A program made the position numbers and the translations under genes. From JAKAFX01 sp049965715 (GTDB taxonomy: Archaea; Thermoplasmatota; Thermoplasmata; Thermoplasmatales; Thermoplasmataceae), in the NCBI GenBank assembly GCA_049965715.1, contig JBMFWA010000011.1, positions 1 through 43,985 on the forward strand: 43,985 nucleotides of DNA, in the 5' to 3' direction. Shown one piece after another: positions 8,463-15,718 of this stretch. The stretch's first letter is position 1. Each line of letters starts with the position of its first letter. The notes beneath the pieces are model-generated. The model saw only the letters and a list, made by a program, of their open reading frames with translations, did not search any database and was not told where the DNA came from.

Positions 8463-9095
8463 TCATTCCTTCTTTCCTAATTTCTTGCTGCTGGACTTCT
8501 GAGAGTCTGCGAGGACTGAGAGACTGGGGATTCCAAAAATAATATACGTGTTATCCCCGTCCTCATCCGGGGTCTTCTCAAATATATTCATCAGTGCTTT
8601 TTCATGCTCCAGCAACCGATCATATGTTGCATCTGATATCCGGCCGTAACTCATGAATATCCTCTCGCTCTGCAATAACTGCTTTATTTTGGGCGAGACC
8701 TCGTCTGAAGACATCTGTATCTCCTGAGCCATGATCTGTAGGTTCATTGACTGGGAGAGCAGAAATGACACGACTATGTCTCTTGACTGATCCTCAGTGA
8801 GCGACTGTAGCCTGTTCTTCCACCTTTCTGAATCGAGTTCCCTGAATACCGGTTCATTCAGTGTGTAGAATTTTTCAACATAATTTCTGTTAACCACGAC
8901 TTCCGGCTCATTGACAATTCCACTACCAACAAGATCGCTAATGGTCTGATAAAGATTAGACCGTGTTGTGCCAATGAGCTTTGACATCTGAGTAACTGTC
9001 ATTCGCTTTCTGCGAACCAGAAGAGTGATGATTGAGAGTTTGGTTCTATTTGATATGGCCGATATTAGGGTTTCGATCATCTGATTCTGGTCCAT
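8463..9095 (-). CDS. Winged-helix transcriptional regulator
   Basis: 210 aa DNA-binding regulator. Residues 1-75 form an ArsR/MarR-like winged helix: helix AISNRTKLSIITLLVRR, recognition segment MTVTQMSKLIGTTRSNLYQT, then a wing ending in VNRNYVEKFYTL. The C-terminal two thirds are helical and acidic and may bind a ligand or mediate dimerisation. It is transcribed away from an MFS exporter gene with only 51 bases between the two start codons. The inverted repeat TTACGTATAAG / CTTATACGTAA in that gap is a natural operator candidate, so the regulator probably controls the transporter and itself. No ligand can be inferred. Confidence 0.85.
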   Translation of the reverse strand: MDQNQMIETLISAISNRTKLSIITLLVRRKRMTVTQMSKLIGTTRSNLYQTISDLVGSGIVNEPEVVVNRNYVEKFYTLNEPVFRELDSERWKNRLQSLTEDQSRDIVVSFLLSQSMNLQIMAQEIQMSSDEVSPKIKQLLQSERIFMSYGRISDATYDRLLEHEKALMNIFEKTPDEDGDNTYIIFGIPSLSVLADSQKSSSKKLGKKE

Positions 9096-9126
9096 TATGG
9101 GATAAGTTTATCTATAAGCATAAACA

Positions 9127-9171
9127 TTACGTATAAGTATACTTGTATGAATGATAAACGCTTATACGTAA
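9127..9171. promoter_or_regulatory. Inverted repeat TTACGTATAAG...CTTATACGTAA, candidate operator
   Basis: Two perfect 11-base arms (9127-9137 and 9161-9171), 34 bases centre to centre, flank the ATG of the MFS gene. A further 10-base palindrome AAGTATACTT (9135-9144) lies between them. The second arm is inside the coding region, so binding of a dimeric regulator would cover the initiation codon. Confidence 0.55.
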
Positions 9172-10349
9172 CGAAAAATAGATACATATTCTACAGATTT
9201 CTTATTGCCCGAAACCTGGCAAAGGCAAGCACGTTTCTCTTTTATGTATATTTTATCTGGCAGCTTGTTGCAAAATTCCATTCTGTTTTTTTAGCAGGGT
9301 TAGTTCCAGCTTTCTCTCTTCTGGGATACCTTATCATAGTGCTACCTGAAGGACATTTACTTGATAGGAGGAATAGAAGCATGGTCTTCTTCATTGCAGA
9401 TGCTCTTCTTGTGCTGGCATATTCACTTCTTTTCATTGAAGATTCCATTCTGATTGTAATGGCAGTGGATTTAGTATCTTCCATGCTGGCCTGGATTGCT
9501 TCTGATTCCCTTCAGGGCATGATAAAAAGCATCCTGCCCGAGGAGCATTACGGTAAAGCCGTCTCATTGAACCAGACCGGAACAGCCTCTTCTGAAATAC
9601 TTGGAATTCTTGGGGGCGGAGCAATGATATATCTTGGAATATCCTATCTGAGGATTTTTCTTCTGGTTCTTGCATTCCTGTCTGCCGCCTTGAGCTTTCC
9701 AATTGTCATGGAAAAGGCTGACACCCATGGGAAGAACTATGGTGAGGTATTTGTTTTCATTCGCAAAATGGCTTTCCTGCTTGCACTCAGCCTGATTCTG
9801 AACGGGCTCTTCATTTCACTCGACGTATACGGCTCTGGATTAATAAGAATGGTCCTGAATGCACCCGCTGTATACTATACCATGTTCCTATTAGGGTTCC
9901 CACTTGGCTCGGTGCTTGGAGGTCTTCTAATATCAACGGGGAGAATTTCTTCTGGGCTTTCTCTAATGATGGTGACGGTTGAGGTTGTTATTGTTGGAAT
10001 CCTTCTGCTTGGGATTGCCTTAGATCCGGTTGTCCTGATTGAACCATTGCTGACACTTTGCATGGGAATGGATGTCATAGTAATCAACGTGCAGCTTAAC
10101 GCGTTTACTCTAAGGGTAATACCAAATGATCTTACCGGAAGATACAATTCGTTATCCGTGCTCTTCTCCGCAGGCGCCTCGCCGGTAATGGCCCTGCTTT
10201 TTTCTGCACTTTCCAACATTATCTATTTTCCATTTGTTCTTGAGGGAGCGGCTATAATTGCCATACTTATGTCTCCGCTTACTTATTTCGCAATGAGGTC
10301 CATGATATCTGCCTTCGGGACAAAATCAGAGGGGCTCACGGCGGGCTGA
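9147..10349 (+). CDS. MFS transporter, exporter-like
   Basis: 400 aa membrane protein with about 12 hydrophobic segments. It belongs to the EntS/DHA3-like branch of the major facilitator superfamily, as judged from the short N terminus ending NRYIFYRFLIARNLAKAS, the loop LPEGHLLDRRNRSM after TM2 (in place of the D-R-x-G-R-R motif) and the final TM12 followed by a short polar tail. Such proteins usually export drugs, siderophores or peptides. It is paired with the divergent winged-helix regulator at 8463-9095, and its ATG lies between the arms of an inverted repeat, so it is probably a regulated efflux pump. The substrate is unknown. Confidence 0.85.
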   Translation: MNDKRLYVTKNRYIFYRFLIARNLAKASTFLFYVYFIWQLVAKFHSVFLAGLVPAFSLLGYLIIVLPEGHLLDRRNRSMVFFIADALLVLAYSLLFIEDSILIVMAVDLVSSMLAWIASDSLQGMIKSILPEEHYGKAVSLNQTGTASSEILGILGGGAMIYLGISYLRIFLLVLAFLSAALSFPIVMEKADTHGKNYGEVFVFIRKMAFLLALSLILNGLFISLDVYGSGLIRMVLNAPAVYYTMFLLGFPLGSVLGGLLISTGRISSGLSLMMVTVEVVIVGILLLGIALDPVVLIEPLLTLCMGMDVIVINVQLNAFTLRVIPNDLTGRYNSLSVLFSAGASPVMALLFSALSNIIYFPFVLEGAAIIAILMSPLTYFAMRSMISAFGTKSEGLTAG

Positions 10350-10376
10350 TCCATTCCTACATACATTGAGCAATAA

Positions 10377-10742
10377 ATGAACGTGCACAACTGCGTTTTG
10401 ATCTCATTTAAAATTTTTTCTGAATCCCATGTACGTTCACTAAGTAATAAACGAAGTTTATGCATTAGATTGAAGCCCACTGTATCTTTGAAACAGATAG
10501 GAAAATTTGCAAATTTAGGGGATTTGCACCCACATGCCCTGAGACATTTCTGCGCAACCAGACTTTTAAAGGCTGGAATTGACATCCGCAAAATTCAGGT
10601 CCATCTCGGACATGCAAGTATTCAGTCGACGCAGGAATACACGCATCTTCTGACCAGTGATGTCCAGGTGGAGATATATAACCTTTACGCTAAGGAGCGG
10701 GAACCCGGTTTTTTTCGGAGTGAGGAGGTAGCCGCAATATGA
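10377..10742 (+). pseudogene. C-terminal relic of a tyrosine recombinase/integrase
   Basis: 121 codons carry the second half of a XerA-like catalytic domain: HPHALRHFCATRLLKAG (the H-x2-R box), VHLGHASIQSTQEYTHL (the H/W position and the nucleophilic Tyr), then a short tail. Absent are the N-terminal SAM-like DNA-binding domain and the first catalytic Arg region. The first 45 codons resemble a degenerate version of the segment that normally precedes H-x2-R. About 285 aa would be a normal length. It ends 48 bases from the 3' end of tRNA-Trp, a common integration target, so it is probably the remnant of an integrated element. It may be expressed as a fragment but should not recombine alone. Confidence 0.75.
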
Positions 10743-10790
10743 AAGGAAAAATCATAACTTTAGAAAAAAAGTCAGGGAATTCGATCGGTA

Positions 10791-10931
10791 TGGGAGCACT
10801 GGGATTTGAACCCAGATCTACGGGTCTCTTCCTGGTTCATAGTTCCAGTCACTCATCACGATATCAGCTGACCTGTAGCTAATCAAAACCTGACTGGAGC
10901 CCGTTAGGATACCTGACTACCCCATGCTCCC
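10791..10931 (-). tRNA. tRNA-Trp (CCA) with a 68-nt intron
   Basis: Exon 1 is 10894-10931 and exon 2 is 10791-10825. Acceptor GGGAGCA pairs with TGCTCCC, followed by discriminator A. U8, A14, G18G19 and A21 are in place. The anticodon stem ACGGG/CCCGT encloses loop C-U-CCA-G-A, so the anticodon is CCA. The T arm is CTGGG-TTCAAAT-CCCAG. The intron interrupts after G37, the usual archaeal site. CCA is not encoded at the 3' end. Confidence 0.95.
10826..10893 (-). ncRNA. tRNA-Trp intron as box C/D guide RNA for positions 34 and 39
   Basis: In RNA sense (intron numbering 1-68): degenerate box C UUGAUUA (8-14), D' CUGA (27-30), perfect C' GUGAUGA (35-41) and degenerate D AUGA (54-57). The guide UGACUGGA (43-50) pairs exactly with UCCAGUCA across the 5' splice site, and the base five upstream of D (G49) faces C34. 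The guide CUACAGGUC (16-24) pairs with GACCCGUAG around the anticodon 3' stem with one A-C mismatch, and G22, five upstream of D', faces C39. In Haloferax the tRNA-Trp intron guides 2'-O-methylation at exactly positions 34 and 39. GGUUU/GAACC near the intron ends can form its terminal stem. Confidence 0.8.
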
Positions 10932-11183
10932 CTTTGGTCTGCTTTTTATCCTGTAGCAGGAAATCTACATAATCTCGCATTATATGTATTTTTTCGAAAG
11001 GCAAAAAATGAAGACCTTTGAATCACGTACAGTGTAAAATTTGCCCGTATCATCACTGTAAATGTTTCCCTAAGATTGGAGATTTGCCTTTTATAGCTGG
11101 CACGTCAGATCCCGTATCCAATATCATGCTATTGGATCGTTCAAGGTTCGTGAAGCAATTGAAGGAAATATTTTGTTTATAAT

Positions 11184-12023
11184 TCAGAAAATTACACGTT
11201 CCGGATGCGAATAAACCGTAAAACGATCATTCCGGACAAAGCATGCCAGTGTGATCCCCATGGATTCGCTGGCTTCCACAGCCAGGCTAGAAGGTGCTGA
11301 GACTGACGACACTACAGGTATCCCGGATAGTGCTGCTTTCTGGATTATTTCAAAACCGGCCCTGCCGCTGACTTGAAGTATCAGATCGTTACATTTCACC
11401 CTGTTCATCAGCGAAAAACCAACTATTTTGTCAACTGCGTTATGTCTTCCAATATCTTCCGCAACTATGATAAGATCTCCTGAACTGTTGAAGAGTGCGG
11501 CCGCATGAATGCCCCCGGTTTCCTGGAACACATGCTGCTTCATTCTCATAATTTCAGGAAGTGTAAGTAAAACACGGGATTTTATCCGAACTTTGGATCT
11601 TTGCACCTTACCGGCTCTCGAATAAATTTCATTAATATTCGATTTACCACATATCCCGCAACTGGAGTTCACATAGAAATTCCTCATATCCTTTGAACCT
11701 ATAGATGGAGCACTGTCAGCAAGTGTCACAGTTAATGAATTGGATCCTGCAATGCCCCGATTGTCGGTGCCTTCGAATCCAAGTATATCAGATCCGGAAC
11801 TGATCAAACCTTCAGAAAACAGAAACCCTGCTGCGAGGAAATGGTCCATCAGTGGGGTTCTCATCACAACTGCGATTTGCTTCGGATCCCATGATTTACT
11901 TTTTATCCTTATCTCAAGCGGTTCCTCCACAGCGAGCTTTTCTTCCGTTTCAGTGGGTCCAGATGTGACAGAATATGAGGTCGATGGAGATTCCTTTATG
12001 CCAGGAATATTATAATTCATCAT
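11184..12023 (-). CDS. fdhD: Formate dehydrogenase accessory sulfurtransferase FdhD
   Basis: 279 aa. FdhD passes sulfur from a cysteine desulfurase to the Mo/W-bis-MGD cofactor and is needed for active formate dehydrogenase. The signature CxxC loop is present as SSCGICGK around residue 120, and the family motif EDIGRHNAVDKIVG lies near residue 197, followed by SGRAGFEIIQKA. The first 40 residues, rich in Ser, Thr and Glu, are more variable. It is the last gene of the fdhA-DUF1641-fdhD operon; its start overlaps the end of the upstream gene by one base. The role follows from the family and is supported by the operon. Confidence 0.93.
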   Translation of the reverse strand: MMNYNIPGIKESPSTSYSVTSGPTETEEKLAVEEPLEIRIKSKSWDPKQIAVVMRTPLMDHFLAAGFLFSEGLISSGSDILGFEGTDNRGIAGSNSLTVTLADSAPSIGSKDMRNFYVNSSCGICGKSNINEIYSRAGKVQRSKVRIKSRVLLTLPEIMRMKQHVFQETGGIHAAALFNSSGDLIIVAEDIGRHNAVDKIVGFSLMNRVKCNDLILQVSGRAGFEIIQKAALSGIPVVSSVSAPSSLAVEASESMGITLACFVRNDRFTVYSHPERVIF

Positions 12024-12496
12024 CAGACTTTTCCGGCTCCTCCTATCATACCCTTCAGAATGGATAATAGCATCCTCATTCCAGCCAGGACATCCGGGTC
12101 CCTGAAATCAGAGAGAATCTTCGAAAGGCCTCCTTGCTGCGCGTTTTTGAAACTTTCCATATTACTAAGAGTTCTCGCTGTATTCTCAATCATTGGCCGG
12201 ACTATCTCCGGATCAATGCCCGAAAGAAGACTGTACAATGACAGGGAATTTCGTATGAATCTGTTATTTTTACCGGAGTTCACCTCTTCTGTGAGTATCT
12301 GCAGTATATCATCCCTGTGAATCATTATGGACTCGAGAAGATCGAGCAATCCTGTCCTGTTTGCCACCGATACAATTTCAAGAATCTTATCAATACCACT
12401 TGAATAGCGGGTGATCATTTGCACCATATCCGTTTCCTGCACTGTTCTTTCCTGAAAATTTATACTTTCATCTATCATCTTTGCCATATAAATCAT
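12023..12496 (-). CDS. DUF1641 protein of the formate dehydrogenase operon
   Basis: 157 aa helical protein of the DUF1641 type, which in archaea and bacteria sits beside formate dehydrogenase genes. Visible are several amphipathic helices and the C-terminal signature FRDPDVLAGMRMLLSILKGMIGG. The start ATG overlaps the fdhA stop by four bases; an internal ATG three codons later is an equally possible start. Its exact role is not established. Position between fdhA and fdhD suggests a small subunit or assembly factor. Confidence 0.8.
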   Translation of the reverse strand: MIYMAKMIDESINFQERTVQETDMVQMITRYSSGIDKILEIVSVANRTGLLDLLESIMIHRDDILQILTEEVNSGKNNRFIRNSLSLYSLLSGIDPEIVRPMIENTARTLSNMESFKNAQQGGLSKILSDFRDPDVLAGMRMLLSILKGMIGGAGKV

Positions 12497-15435
12497 CCCG
12501 TTGCCAGTTCTTCATAATCATTCCTCTTCCATTTCTCTTCAATTCTGACTCCAATTTGAGGTACTGGTTTTGCGTTTCTAGGATTGTTCTTTGGAAGTGG
12601 AGAATCTCCATGAATTCTGGAAATTTTCTCCATCTTAACAGGCAATTCCTTGTAAGCTGGAGTATGCGCAGTCGGGTCCATGATTCTCCCAGTAAGCCTG
12701 TTGACCGCAGAATCGCCTGTGGAATTCATTGGCATATAGAGTTCTCTTCCTGATACCCTGTCCGTAACCAGAACCTTTACCTTCACGTTCCCCTGTTTGG
12801 AGGAAATTCTAACTGTATCGCCTGTCGAGAGTCCTCTTTCCCGTGCCAGGTCTGGAGACACCTCGACAAATGTATCCGGAACCTTTGACCTTATCCCTGC
12901 CGATTTGTATGTTTCATTTCCCTCATGGAAATGCTCAAGCAGACGGCCATTGTTCAGGTGAAGATCGAATTCATTGTCCTCCGAGAGTGGCGGAGAGTAT
13001 TCCACGGGATACAGCACTGCTTTGCCGTCCTGGAAATTGAATCTCTCCTGGTATAGCAGCGGAGAGTCTCTTCCGTCCGGAAAAACTGGCCACTGAAGAC
13101 TTCTGAATCCTTCAAGCCTGTCATATCTCACACCGGAAAACATCGGTGTGAGTGAGGAGGCTTCCTCCATTATCTCGGAAGGGTGAGAATAATTCCAACC
13201 GGCACCAAGACGATTGGCTATATCCTGAATTATCTGCCAGTCAGGCCTTGATCCCTCCATCGGGTCGAAAACCCTGTAGATTCTCTGGATTCTTCTTTCC
13301 GTGTTCACAAAGGTTCCCTCCTTCTCAAGGCTTGCGCTTGAAGGCAGTACAACATCTGCAAACTTTGCTGTTTCCGACATGAACATATCCTGTACCACAA
13401 GGAACTCAAGTTTCTCAAGCTGTTCCCTGATGAATCCTGAATCCGAACCTGTTTCTGCAAGTTCCTCTCCCACTACGTACATAGCCCTGATACTACTATC
13501 TCTAATTCCCTCGAGACAGGTATTATTGTCGAATCCGGGTTTATCCGGAATCTTGCAGTTCCATGCTTTTTCAAATTTCTCCCTTATTCCCCTGTCTGAA
13601 ACCTTCTGATACCCAGGAAAATAGGCGGACATGGCGCCAAAATCGCTCGCACCCTGAACATTATTATGGCCCCTCAGGGGGTATGCTCCAGTTCCAGGCC
13701 TGCCGTAATTACCGGTAACAAGAAGAAGATTGGATATCGCAGTGGACGTATCACTTCCAGCCTGATGCTGAGTTACCCCCATTGCCCACAAAACAACGGT
13801 CTTTTTTGATTCGTGTATATATTCTGCGACCTTTACCATCTGTTCGCCAGAAATTCCTGTTATTTCTTCTGCGAATTCCATGGTGAAAGGATCAAGGCTC
13901 CTTTTAAATTCGTCAAAGTTATTGACCCTGTTCTTTATAAAGTCACGATCCTCCCAACCCTTTTCGATTATATACCTGGTAACTGCACTGATCCAAACGA
14001 GATCAGTACCTGGTTTGGGGTGCAGGAAAATATCCGCTCTTCTTGACATCTCATGTTCCCTCAAGTCAGCCACAACCAGCTTCTGGCCCCTGAGCTTGTG
14101 CGCCCTTTTCACCCGCGTGGCCAGTACAGGATGTGATTCTGCTGTGTTTGTTCCAACCGCAATAACAAGATCCGCCTCGTAAATGTCATTGATTGATCCA
14201 GCATCTCCGCCATATCCAACAGTTCGCCACAATCCAGTTGTTGCAGGGGCCTGACAGAATCTGGAACTGTTGTCTATATTGTTTGTACCGAATACCTGTC
14301 TCGCAAGTTTCTGCATTAGAAAGGCCTCCTCGTTGGTGCCTTTTGAGGATGCGATGAACTGTATGGAATCCCCGCCGTATTTTGTCTTGATTTCAGCCAT
14401 TTTGTGGGAAACGAGTTCTAGCGCCTCTTCCCATGATGCTCTCCTGAACTTTCCGTCCGCCCGGATCAGTGGCGATGTTAATCTTTCATCGCTGTTAACA
14501 AAATCCCAGCCGAATTTCCCCTTGATACAGGTCGATATGCCGTTTGCAGGCGACTCTGGTTTTGGCTGGACCTTGAGGATTTCCCTTCCCTTGGTCCATA
14601 TCTCAAACGAACATCCGACTCCGCAGTATGTGCAGACCGTCTTTGTCTTTTTGATGCGGGATTCCCTCAGCCTTCCCTCGATGTTGCTAATTGCCATAAC
14701 CGGCCTCATGCCTATCTCAGGCTCGACCGATTTCACGATATCGATCATTTTCTGCTTTGTATCTTTCTTTATACCGGTAAGAAATCCTGCCCTTCCGAGC
14801 ATAGTCTTCTCCATCAGAGCATTAACTGGACAGACAGTTACACAATGTCCGCAGGAGACGCATGATGAGTCGTTTATGGCAACGTCATTATCCCATACGA
14901 CCCTCGGCTTCTCACGGGTCCAGTCAATGTGTAGAGTTTCATTAACCTGTACATCCTGGCATGCTTCCACACACCTTCCGCAAAGGATGCACTGATTGGG
15001 ATCGTAAACGTAGAAAGGGTTTGTGTCATCCACCGGGTAGTTCTTCGGTTCAAATGGGTACTTCTGGATATCTATGCCCAAATCGTGAACTGTATTGTGG
15101 AGAGCACAATCGCCATTGTTATTCTCGCATACAGTGCAGTACATATCATGATTATGCAGAAGTCTCTGAGTAGCTTCTAAACGGGATTCCGTAGCCTTTT
15201 CACTGGATAATTCAACCGTTATGCCGTCCTCAAGGATTGTGGAGCAGGATCTCACAATTTTCCCGTCAACGCTAACCATGCATGTGTCGCAACTCTGAAT
15301 CGGTCCAAGGTTCGGGTGATAGCAAACATGAGGGATGTCCAGGCCATTTCCAATCAATGCCTGAAGAATTGTTTGTCCATTTGCTCCTTCCAGAATTTTT
15401 CCATCCACCCTGAATGTAATTTTATTCGTATTCAA
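12493..15435 (-). CDS. fdhA: Formate dehydrogenase catalytic (alpha) subunit, Mo/W-bis-MGD
   Basis: 980 aa cytoplasmic enzyme oxidising formate to CO2. The N-terminal NuoG-like part has a [2Fe-2S] site (C38, C49, C52, C64), a His-Cys cluster region (H96, C100, C103, C110) and two ferredoxin clusters (C149-C159 and C192-C202). The catalytic part starts with the [4Fe-4S] motif CTYCGVGC (C268, C271, C275) plus C303, then the molybdopterin domains, ending in a dinucleotide-binding domain (LHLNNGRLLEHFH onward). The metal-ligand position is Cys394 (SSRFCQAP), so this is a cysteine rather than selenocysteine enzyme. Gln395 stands where many FdhF-type enzymes have a catalytic His. There is no Tat signal. 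Translation appears to start at a TTG; no in-frame ATG lies upstream. Confidence 0.9.
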   Translation of the reverse strand: MNTNKITFRVDGKILEGANGQTILQALIGNGLDIPHVCYHPNLGPIQSCDTCMVSVDGKIVRSCSTILEDGITVELSSEKATESRLEATQRLLHNHDMYCTVCENNNGDCALHNTVHDLGIDIQKYPFEPKNYPVDDTNPFYVYDPNQCILCGRCVEACQDVQVNETLHIDWTREKPRVVWDNDVAINDSSCVSCGHCVTVCPVNALMEKTMLGRAGFLTGIKKDTKQKMIDIVKSVEPEIGMRPVMAISNIEGRLRESRIKKTKTVCTYCGVGCSFEIWTKGREILKVQPKPESPANGISTCIKGKFGWDFVNSDERLTSPLIRADGKFRRASWEEALELVSHKMAEIKTKYGGDSIQFIASSKGTNEEAFLMQKLARQVFGTNNIDNSSRFCQAPATTGLWRTVGYGGDAGSINDIYEADLVIAVGTNTAESHPVLATRVKRAHKLRGQKLVVADLREHEMSRRADIFLHPKPGTDLVWISAVTRYIIEKGWEDRDFIKNRVNNFDEFKRSLDPFTMEFAEEITGISGEQMVKVAEYIHESKKTVVLWAMGVTQHQAGSDTSTAISNLLLVTGNYGRPGTGAYPLRGHNNVQGASDFGAMSAYFPGYQKVSDRGIREKFEKAWNCKIPDKPGFDNNTCLEGIRDSSIRAMYVVGEELAETGSDSGFIREQLEKLEFLVVQDMFMSETAKFADVVLPSSASLEKEGTFVNTERRIQRIYRVFDPMEGSRPDWQIIQDIANRLGAGWNYSHPSEIMEEASSLTPMFSGVRYDRLEGFRSLQWPVFPDGRDSPLLYQERFNFQDGKAVLYPVEYSPPLSEDNEFDLHLNNGRLLEHFHEGNETYKSAGIRSKVPDTFVEVSPDLARERGLSTGDTVRISSKQGNVKVKVLVTDRVSGRELYMPMNSTGDSAVNRLTGRIMDPTAHTPAYKELPVKMEKISRIHGDSPLPKNNPRNAKPVPQIGVRIEEKWKRNDYEELATG

Positions 15436-15691
15436 ACTGTAACGACCCCATGAGATAGATACAATTCCATCTGATAATAGGAATAGTTATTATACCCTAA
15501 TAATAAATAGTCAAAGAAAATACTTAAAGGTTACCTGATCACTTCAAATCGTATACCTGTTTGAATGCACGGTATTGTTTTTTTAGTACTTCTGAATCGG
15601 TCTTTTATGTCAACTGTGCTTTCCTTCACGAATAACTTCATTCCTGTGCCCCGCAGACTTTGAAATGACAGCGATCTTGATTCAAAAATAA

Positions 15692-15702
15692 GCTTAAATT
15701 AG
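15692..15702 (+). promoter_or_regulatory. TATA element of the acyl-CoA mutase operon
   Basis: CTTAAATTAG, centred about 22 bases before the ATG at 15719, in the 283-base divergent region between fdhA and the mutase. The fdhA side of the region contains AT-rich TATA-like runs (TTATTATACCCTAATAATAA, about 15488-15507). I see no gene in the region. Confidence 0.45.
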
Positions 15703-15718
15703 TTGTTGCAATGTTGAG

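Noticed and set aside
13152..14995. Several long open frames opposite fdhA
   Set aside because: They have no family motifs and lie entirely over an intact, motif-rich gene; shadows of codon bias.
15488..15507. Palindrome TTATTA-TACCC-TAATAA in the fdhA/mutase gap as an operator
   Set aside because: Six-base AT-only arms are expected by chance in AT-rich promoter DNA; no other support.
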